Shown here: positions 7,539-11,975 of the stretch, one piece after another
How positions within the stretch are numbered: position 1 is the stretch's first letter
Layout: every line of letters starts with the position of its first letter
Source: Acidobacteriota bacterium
Lineage (GTDB): Bacteria > Acidobacteriota > Blastocatellia > RBC074
Length of the DNA: 11,975 nt
Direction of reading: 5' to 3'
Assembly (NCBI GenBank): GCA_013140935.1
Contig: JABFSD010001074.1
Location: 1 to 11,975 of the forward strand
Made by a program: the position numbers and the translations under genes
The notes under the pieces: model-generated
Databases searched by the model: none
Told to the model about the DNA's origin: nothing
The model's input: the letters and a program-made list of their open reading frames with translations, nothing else

Positions 7539-7634
7539 TTACGTCTCAAAGCGCCGCAATAATGCCGCGCGGCTTAGTCCCAACGCCTCGGCCACATCGT
7601 CGCAGCTTTGATCCCGTTCACGATCCAGGCGCGG
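7539..7634 (-). pseudogene. Possible decayed helix-turn-helix gene fragment
   Basis: The last 32 codons of an open minus-strand frame read TPRLDRERDQSCDDVAEALG then LSRAALLRRFET and a stop at 7539-7541. VAEALGLSRAALLRRF has the spacing of a Fis-like helix-turn-helix such as ends sigma54-dependent activators. The frame upstream of this (to 7826) does not look like protein, and a neighbouring frame carries another protein-like stretch (REWFIWLYGHVPQIASRSFA) that ends in a stop. This pattern would fit a frameshifted, eroded regulator, but it may be chance. Confidence 0.2.
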
Positions 7635-7762
7635 CGTTACGGCTATTGTCAGGCTACGGTGCAAAGCTCCGCGAAGCGATTTGTGGTACGTGCCCGTACA
7701 GCCAGATGAACCATTCGCGCGGTTGACTCGATTCGCTGAGTAAGGTCTCATACGCCATCGTT

Positions 7763-7785
7763 TTTGAGGGTTGCAAAGCCTCAAA
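7763..7785. repeat. 7-bp inverted repeat in the reductase leader
   Basis: TTTGAGG at 7763-7769 pairs perfectly with CCTCAAA at 7779-7785 around a 9-nt loop that contains the small palindrome TTGCAA. It lies about 100 nt before the reductase start. There is no T-run after it in either direction, so it is more likely an operator or leader hairpin than a terminator, if it means anything. Confidence 0.35.
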
Positions 7786-7887
7786 CCGAAATGGCTAAAC
7801 TCGAAGCATAAACAACGACATTCCACCCCTTGCCCATTCGCTCATCGCTGGAGCGGACTGAGCCATGCTTTGGCGCAGAATGTTCAA

Positions 7888-10206
7888 ATGGTATCTGTGA
7901 AGTCATCGCAACCGAATCAATCCATCCCTACTGACGCGCTTTATTGGCGCGTAGAGGGCAGTTTGCTCAACCTAAGCGCCGTGCGCCCCATTGGTTTTTT
8001 CACCTGGCACGCACAACATTTCACCGACCGCTGGATGCGACGCGGCGCGCTGGCGCTATCCGCCGTAATTCGCCCTTTGCTCTATGCGATTGATCGCAAG
8101 TTCGCTACGCGGTGCTTGCACTTGTTGTTGCGCGGCATCAGTTGTGACCGGCTGGATGCGTTGGGCGAAGAGTATTTTGACTATCACCTCAAGCCGAAGC
8201 TGAAAGCAGCGGGCTTGGCGAAACTACTTGCGGCACAGGCTTCGGGCAAACCCGTCGTATTGGTCAGTCAAGGACTCGAAAACGTCATGCGTCCGCTCGC
8301 CGCGCATCTGGGCTTGCCTTATTTGTTGGCGAATCGTTTGGAGTTCCGCGATGAATTGGCTACGGGACGATTGAGCGAACCAGTGATTCGTCCACGGCAA
8401 GTGCTGGCGCGCTTTATCGGCGGCAATCCTGACGGACTTTATGACGAAGCCAAGTTACAACGAATGCTGGGCTATCCTTTAGGTGAGTTGCGCGGTGCGA
8501 TTCAACCGACTGCGCGGCCTGTGCCGAAGCTGGCTACGCCGCAAGTGATTTTCGAGCCGCATCAAAACGTAGCCCAGCTTTCAGTCAAACAAGCTCTCGC
8601 AGGCAAACACGTTTTGCTGATCGGCTTCACCGGCTTCATCGCCAAAGTCTGGGTAGCGAACATCCTCAAAGACCTGCCCGAAATCGGGAAGATTTATCTG
8701 CTCATTCGCCGCAGCCGCTCGACGCCTGCGCTTGCGCGCTTTGAACGCATCCTGTCTGAATCGCCGCTCTTTGCCAGCTTTCATGAAAAGTACGGCGACA
8801 AGCTGCCGCAATTCATCGCCGACAAAATCGAAATCGTAGAAGGCGACGTGAGCGCACCGAATTTGGGTTTGGATGAAGTGGCGCTGGCAAGGCTAAGACC
8901 CAAGCTCGATGTCATTATCAACAGTTCGGGCTTGACCGATTTCAATCCTGACTTGCGGCAAGCGTTGCAAATCAATGTGGATGGCACTGACGTGATGATT
9001 GATTTCGTGCGTTCGTGCAACTACACGGCGCTCGTACATCTCTCGACCTGTTATGTCGTAGGCCAACGCGACGGGCGCGTTAGCGAAATCGAACGCGCCA
9101 ATTACACGCCGTCGGGTCGCGCAGATTTTGATGCGCTGGCTGAACACGCTTACCTGCACACACTCGCCAAAGAGAGTGAAGCCCGTGCCGAATCGGATGA
9201 AATCACCGAACAGTTGACGCGCCAGATCAGAGCCAAAGGCAAACAACTCAACGAGAAAGAACTCGACGTGCAGTTGCGCAAACAGCGCCAGCGTTGGGTG
9301 CGCGAAGAGTTGGTCGAAGCCGGAATGCGTCGCGCCCAAGAGTGGGGCTGGCCGAATACTTATACGTTCACCAAGAGTTTGGCCGAATCGCTGATCGCGC
9401 TCAAAGCCAAAGACTTGCCGATTGCGGTCGTGCGGCCTTCGATTGTCGAAACCTCTACGCACGACCCGTTCAAAGGCTGGAACGAAGGCGTCAACACGAG
9501 CGCGCCGCTGTCATATTTGCTGGGCACGTTCTTTCGCCAACTGCCGTCGAACGAAAAGAAATGTCTCGACATCATTCCGGTTGATCTGGTCTGTCGCGGC
9601 ATGACGCTCATCGCCGCCGCGCTCATCGAACGCAAGCACGAACGTATGTATCATCTGGCGACTTCAGCGACGAACCCTTGCGATATGCGGCGTTCGATTG
9701 AATTGACCGGCCTCGCCCACCGCAAGCATTACCGCGCGCAGGATGATTTTCACCATCGCATAAAGTTGCACTTCGATTCGATTCCGGTGACGAAGCAGCG
9801 TTACAACTCGTTCAGTGCGCCGCGCCAAAAACAGGTCATTCGCGCGCTGTTGCGCATCATCGAACCGCTGCCGATGTCGCGTTCGCCGCTGGTGCGCCGT
9901 GAACGCGATCTCGAAAAAGTCGAAAAGCTGATTCAACTTTACGAACCGTTCATCTTGCATAACGAACACGTCTTTGAAGCGAAGAATGTTGAAATCCTTT
10001 CCGCCGCTTTACCCGAAGCCGAACGCGAAAGGTTCGGCTACGACGCTTCTACGCTCGATTGGTGGGATTATTGGATCAACGTACACATTCCCGCGCTACG
10101 CATCTGGTCTTATCCGCTGATCGAAGGCCGCCCCATCGAACACAAAGTGCGACGGCCTTTTCAGATGCCTGCGCCACCGGCTGAAGCGAGCCTGGCGCAA
10201 TCTTAA
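7888..10206 (+). CDS. Fatty acyl-CoA reductase with N-terminal degenerate HAD-IB domain
   Basis: A 772-residue fusion, numbered from the ATG at 7888. Residues about 17-170 follow the HAD subfamily IB (SerB-like) pattern through its helical cap and the VVLVSQG segment. Motif I, normally DxDGT, reads WRVEGS (residues 20-25), so both aspartates are lost. The later acidic GDSxxD motif is not found. The domain should therefore lack phosphatase activity. Residues about 235-600 are an NAD_binding_4 Rossmann domain: [16 protein letters not shown] (nucleotide loop; the usual third Gly is Ala252), STCYV (386-390), catalytic YTFTK (492-496) and VRPSIVE. A charged helical insert covers about 425-475. Residues about 650-745 match the FAR C-terminal (sterile) domain. 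The family reduces fatty acyl-CoA or acyl-ACP to aldehyde or alcohol. The start is uncertain: the ATG has no clear ribosome binding site, but upstream codons look non-coding. It heads the plus-strand operon. Confidence 0.87.
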   Translation: MVSVKSSQPNQSIPTDALYWRVEGSLLNLSAVRPIGFFTWHAQHFTDRWMRRGALALSAVIRPLLYAIDRKFATRCLHLLLRGISCDRLDALGEEYFDYHLKPKLKAAGLAKLLAAQASGKPVVLVSQGLENVMRPLAAHLGLPYLLANRLEFRDELATGRLSEPVIRPRQVLARFIGGNPDGLYDEAKLQRMLGYPLGELRGAIQPTARPVPKLATPQVIFEPHQNVAQLSVKQALAGKHVLLIGFTGFIAKVWVANILKDLPEIGKIYLLIRRSRSTPALARFERILSESPLFASFHEKYGDKLPQFIADKIEIVEGDVSAPNLGLDEVALARLRPKLDVIINSSGLTDFNPDLRQALQINVDGTDVMIDFVRSCNYTALVHLSTCYVVGQRDGRVSEIERANYTPSGRADFDALAEHAYLHTLAKESEARAESDEITEQLTRQIRAKGKQLNEKELDVQLRKQRQRWVREELVEAGMRRAQEWGWPNTYTFTKSLAESLIALKAKDLPIAVVRPSIVETSTHDPFKGWNEGVNTSAPLSYLLGTFFRQLPSNEKKCLDIIPVDLVCRGMTLIAAALIERKHERMYHLATSATNPCDMRRSIELTGLAHRKHYRAQDDFHHRIKLHFDSIPVTKQRYNSFSAPRQKQVIRALLRIIEPLPMSRSPLVRRERDLEKVEKLIQLYEPFILHNEHVFEAKNVEILSAALPEAERERFGYDASTLDWWDYWINVHIPALRIWSYPLIEGRPIEHKVRRPFQMPAPPAEASLAQS

Positions 10207-10218
10207 TCACGCGACGAT

Positions 10219-10461
10219 ATGCCGACCATCAAACGCATTGGGCCTTATCGCTTTTATTTCTTCAGCCACGAGCCGAACGAGCCGCCGCACGTTCACATTG
10301 ATCGTGACGACCAGACGGCGAAGTTTTGGTTGCAGCCCGTCAGTCTGGCGAGTAATTTGGGCTTCAACGCACGCGAGTTAAAACGGTTGGAAGCATACGT
10401 TGAAGAATTTCAACTTGATTTTACGGAGGCTTGGCATGACCACTTTGGCACTGGCAATTGA
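10219..10461 (+). CDS. DUF4160-family small protein
   Basis: An 80-residue protein matching DUF4160 along its whole length: MPTIKRIGPYRFYFFSHEPN, then EPPHVHIDRDDQTAKFWLQP, then [30 protein letters not shown]. The His/Asp-rich PPHVHI segment is the family hallmark. It starts 12 nt after the reductase stop with only a weak ribosome binding site, so it may depend on coupling from upstream. Its last 26 nt overlap the next gene, which encodes DUF2442. DUF4160 and DUF2442 genes commonly sit side by side and are sometimes treated as toxin-antitoxin-like, but I know of no proven activity. Confidence 0.87.
   Translation: MPTIKRIGPYRFYFFSHEPNEPPHVHIDRDDQTAKFWLQPVSLASNLGFNARELKRLEAYVEEFQLDFTEAWHDHFGTGN
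10425..10429 (+). promoter_or_regulatory. Ribosome binding site deciding the DUF2442 start
   Basis: GGAGG lies 6 nt upstream of the ATG at 10436, inside the DUF4160 gene. It selects this start over an earlier in-frame codon at 10400 and implies that the overlapping pair is translated together. Confidence 0.75.
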
Positions 10462-10708
10462 TGAGCGCGTAGCAGATGTCAACTTTACCGAAACGGACAT
10501 CAGCGTGATGCTCAAAGACGGTCGCACGATTTCTGCGCCGCTTGCCTGGTATCCCAGATTGCTCAATGCGTCTGTCGTTGAACGCAATCATTGGCAACTT
10601 TGCGCGGGCGGTTACGGCATTCATTGGCCTGAAATTGACGAAGACCTCAGCGTGGAAGGACTGCTGCGCAGAGCTCCCGCGCCGCGCGCCGCAGCATTGG
10701 CAAGCTGA
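10436..10708 (+). CDS. DUF2442-family small protein
   Basis: A 90-residue protein with the DUF2442 pattern: [20 protein letters not shown], then [12 protein letters not shown], then [19 protein letters not shown]. The start is set by GGAGG at 10425-10429. The gene overlaps DUF4160 by 26 nt and ends 25 nt before the second reductase start. The C-terminal tail ([13 protein letters not shown]) is low in complexity. It is probably the binding partner of the DUF4160 protein; function unknown. The two lie between two lipid reductases on the same strand, which is unexpected for a stand-alone cassette. Confidence 0.87.
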   Translation: MTTLALAIDERVADVNFTETDISVMLKDGRTISAPLAWYPRLLNASVVERNHWQLCAGGYGIHWPEIDEDLSVEGLLRRAPAPRAAALAS

Positions 10709-10733
10709 ATTCAACCGATACCCATTTACAACT

Positions 10734-11852
10734 ATGGCACTTTTTCTGACCGGCTCGACCGGTTACGTCGGCGCGCACGTCGCGTCGCTCTTGCTCGACG
10801 GGCATACCGATCAACTCAATCTGTTGGTGCGCGCCCAAGACGACGCCGAAGCCGAGCGTCGTCTCTGGCGCGCGTTGCAATTGCATCTCGACTTTCCGCG
10901 CTTTCACGAATTCCTCAAGACGCGCATCAACATCTTTCGCGGCGATCTGACCGACGCACATTTCGGCTTGCCCGAAGACAAATACCGCGAACTCGTCAAG
11001 ACGACTGAATCCATCATTCATTGCGCGGCTTCGCTCAATCGCAAGTCTGAGAAAACCTGTCTCAACGTGAATTTGCGCGGTACGCTCGAAGTCATCAAGC
11101 TCGCGCAAGCCGCGCGCGACCAGCACGGGCTGCGTCGCTTTAGCGATGTCTCCACCGTAGCTATCTGCGGCCTACGCCAAAGCGAAGTCGTCACCGAAGA
11201 CGCTTCGCTTGATTGGAATCGCTCGGACTATGACCCTTACGCCCGCACCAAGAAGTTTTGCGAACACATGGTGCATGAGTTGTTGCATGACGTAGCGCAT
11301 ACGGTCTTTCGTCCGAGCATCATTCTGGGCGATTCGCGGCACGCTGAGACTTCGCAATTCGATATGGTGCGTTCGTTTGTGTTCCTCGCGGGCTTGCCCG
11401 TTCTGCCCTTTCGCCCGACCGACCAAATAGACATCGTCAACGTAGATTTCGTCGCCGAATCAATCGTCACCATTCATCAAAAAGACAAACCGAATCACGG
11501 CATCTATCACCTGTCGTCTGGACGCGCTGCGCAAACATTCAAAGAACTGACTGACGCCTTGTCACAGGCGCGCGGCAAAAGCGGGCCGGTTTATTTGCCG
11601 TGGCTCGAAAAGCCTTTCACCGCGACAAATAACTTCATCGCCGACACGTTTCGCGGCAATGCGTTGAGCTTGGGAGCTACGTTGTTGAAAGTGTTTTTGC
11701 CTTACCTGACCTTCAACACCGTATTCGACAATACGCGCATCACGACCGAGACGGGCAAGCAGCCAGCGCCTTTTTCGCAATACAGCTATCCGTTGTTACA
11801 ATTCAGTCGCAAAGGCAATTTCACTTATCCGTATAAAGATTGGCCGCGATAG
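10734..11852 (+). CDS. SDR-type thioester reductase / fatty acyl reductase-like enzyme
   Basis: A 372-residue extended SDR of the NAD_binding_4 (male sterility / thioester reductase) type. The nucleotide-binding motif is [12 protein letters not shown] (residues 4-15), with the full GxxGxxG at 7-13. IIHCAASLN (94-102), DVSTVAICG (138-146) and catalytic YARTK (169-173) follow, then [11 protein letters not shown] (191-201) and a substrate-side C-terminus. It resembles the reductase domains of carboxylic acid reductases and the N-terminal half of fused bacterial acyl reductases, which convert acyl thioesters to aldehydes or alcohols. The exact substrate is unknown. The ATG at 10734 begins directly with the first Rossmann strand; a longer open frame from 10542 overlaps DUF2442 in another frame and reads as non-protein. 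It lies 25 nt after the DUF2442 stop, so it is probably the last gene of the operon. No signal peptide. Confidence 0.87.
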   Translation: MALFLTGSTGYVGAHVASLLLDGHTDQLNLLVRAQDDAEAERRLWRALQLHLDFPRFHEFLKTRINIFRGDLTDAHFGLPEDKYRELVKTTESIIHCAASLNRKSEKTCLNVNLRGTLEVIKLAQAARDQHGLRRFSDVSTVAICGLRQSEVVTEDASLDWNRSDYDPYARTKKFCEHMVHELLHDVAHTVFRPSIILGDSRHAETSQFDMVRSFVFLAGLPVLPFRPTDQIDIVNVDFVAESIVTIHQKDKPNHGIYHLSSGRAAQTFKELTDALSQARGKSGPVYLPWLEKPFTATNNFIADTFRGNALSLGATLLKVFLPYLTFNTVFDNTRITTETGKQPAPFSQYSYPLLQFSRKGNFTYPYKDWPR

Positions 11853-11952
11853 GTACAGCAACCTTTCCAGGTTGCTGCTGTCTCGTCGAAGGGCTAACTG
11901 ATTCCGAAGGGGCTGATTTCACAACCACAGCAAGCTGGAAAGCTTGCTGTAC
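11853..11952. repeat. REPIN-like 100-bp doublet of inverted palindromes
   Basis: Two 25-nt palindromic units in inverted orientation, 11853-11877 and 11928-11952, flank a 50-nt spacer. The outer ends are exact inverted repeats, GTACAGCAA and TTGCTGTAC. Aligned, the units differ at two positions only. Those positions (11862/11871 in the left unit, 11934/11943 in the right) pair with each other within each hairpin, so the change from C-G to G-C is compensatory. The left hairpin has 9 bp around TTCC and the right has 10 bp around GGAA. The element begins directly after the reductase stop. Two inverted REP-type units define REPINs; whether it is dispersed in the genome cannot be seen from one window. 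Confidence 0.65.
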
Positions 11953-11959
11953 TCTTTTT
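11927..11959 (+). terminator. Probable intrinsic terminator of the reductase operon
   Basis: The right-hand palindrome forms a perfect 10-bp stem, ACAGCAAGCT at 11927-11936 and AGCTTGCTGT at 11941-11950, closed by a GGAA tetraloop. Four bases later comes a T5 run (11955-11959). The T-run is short and slightly displaced, and the stem is only half G+C, so termination may be partial. Confidence 0.5.
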
Positions 11960-11975
11960 ACCTATGAGCATGGAC

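Larger units (their letters stand above)
7421..7887. other. Divergent intergenic region between the oxidoreductase and reductase genes
   Basis: 467 nt between two divergent genes. It holds the candidate minus-strand promoter at 7481-7509, a possible helix-turn-helix remnant at 7539-7634, and a 7-bp inverted repeat at 7763-7785. An open frame runs in the reductase direction from 7771 to 7887, but its residues look non-coding. No RNA gene was recognised. Confidence 0.5.

Noticed and set aside
7771..7887. Upstream extension of the HAD-FAR gene to a TTG start
   Set aside because: The extra 39 residues do not resemble a domain, leader or signal peptide, and the TTG sits inside a small inverted repeat. 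The ATG at 7888 starts just before the HAD-like strand.
8893..9462. A 189-codon open frame on the minus strand
   Set aside because: It is antisense to the Rossmann domain of the fatty acyl-CoA reductase, with no recognisable protein features.
10542..10733. Upstream extension of the second reductase
   Set aside because: This stretch overlaps the DUF2442 gene in another frame and reads as non-protein. The ATG at 10734 starts exactly at the first Rossmann strand.
11964..11975. Possible start codon of a next plus-strand gene (ATG at 11964 or 11970)
   Set aside because: Only a few codons are visible and there is no ribosome binding site; the bases before it are the T-run of the terminator-like hairpin.
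1..11975. Search for tRNA or rRNA genes, CRISPR arrays, transposases and attachment sites
   Set aside because: No regularly spaced repeats, cloverleaf-like segments or transposase motifs were seen by eye. The only repeats are the short palindromes listed.

Overview
The window reads as a chromosomal segment of a free-living Gram-negative bacterium. My best guess is Acidobacteriota, perhaps class Blastocatellia. That guess rests on the gene families present: a CBM9-DUF5916 outer-membrane protein, a Tat-exported Gfo/Idh/MocA oxidoreductase, a DUF5678/retropepsin pair and a bacterial fatty acyl-CoA reductase with an N-terminal HAD-like domain. It is an inference from gene content; no marker gene is present. 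I see no rRNA, tRNA, CRISPR array, transposase or phage gene.

Layout. (1) 1-2087, plus strand, cell envelope: the 3' part of an HtrA/Deg-type serine protease with two PDZ domains. A perfect 11-bp hairpin follows, then a secreted protein with a long Lys/Ala-rich stalk and a C-terminal peptidoglycan-binding domain. (2) 2100-2634, minus strand: a MazF/PemK-type toxin and its small antitoxin, which overlap. (3) 2720-5194, minus strand: an 824-residue secreted CBM9-DUF5916 protein, probably an outer-membrane beta barrel. (4) 5407-7420, minus strand: a tight three-gene operon of Tat-exported Gfo/Idh/MocA oxidoreductase, DUF5678 protein and retropepsin-like aspartic protease. The last two are almost certainly translationally coupled. 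(5) 7421-7887: a divergent intergenic region of 467 bases with a candidate promoter and a possible decayed helix-turn-helix gene. (6) 7888-11852, plus strand: a pseudo-HAD/fatty acyl-CoA reductase fusion, an overlapping DUF4160/DUF2442 pair, and a second NAD(P)-binding thioester-reductase-like enzyme. (7) 11853-11952: a 100-bp doublet of inverted palindromes that resembles a REPIN, with a compensatory base-pair change between its halves.

How the genes may work together. The plus-strand block 7888-11852 looks like a lipid-reduction module making fatty aldehydes or alcohols for wax, ether or other neutral lipids, with a small two-gene DUF4160/DUF2442 cassette between its two reductases. The first reductase carries a HAD-IB phosphatase-like domain whose catalytic aspartates are replaced, so that domain is probably structural or regulatory. 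Three compact two-gene cassettes (MazF/antitoxin, DUF5678/retropepsin, DUF4160/DUF2442) lie within 12 kb. The first is an ordinary toxin-antitoxin pair; the other two have the same architecture but no function I can name. The most novel items are the pseudo-HAD/FAR operon, the DUF5678/retropepsin pair and the palindrome family.
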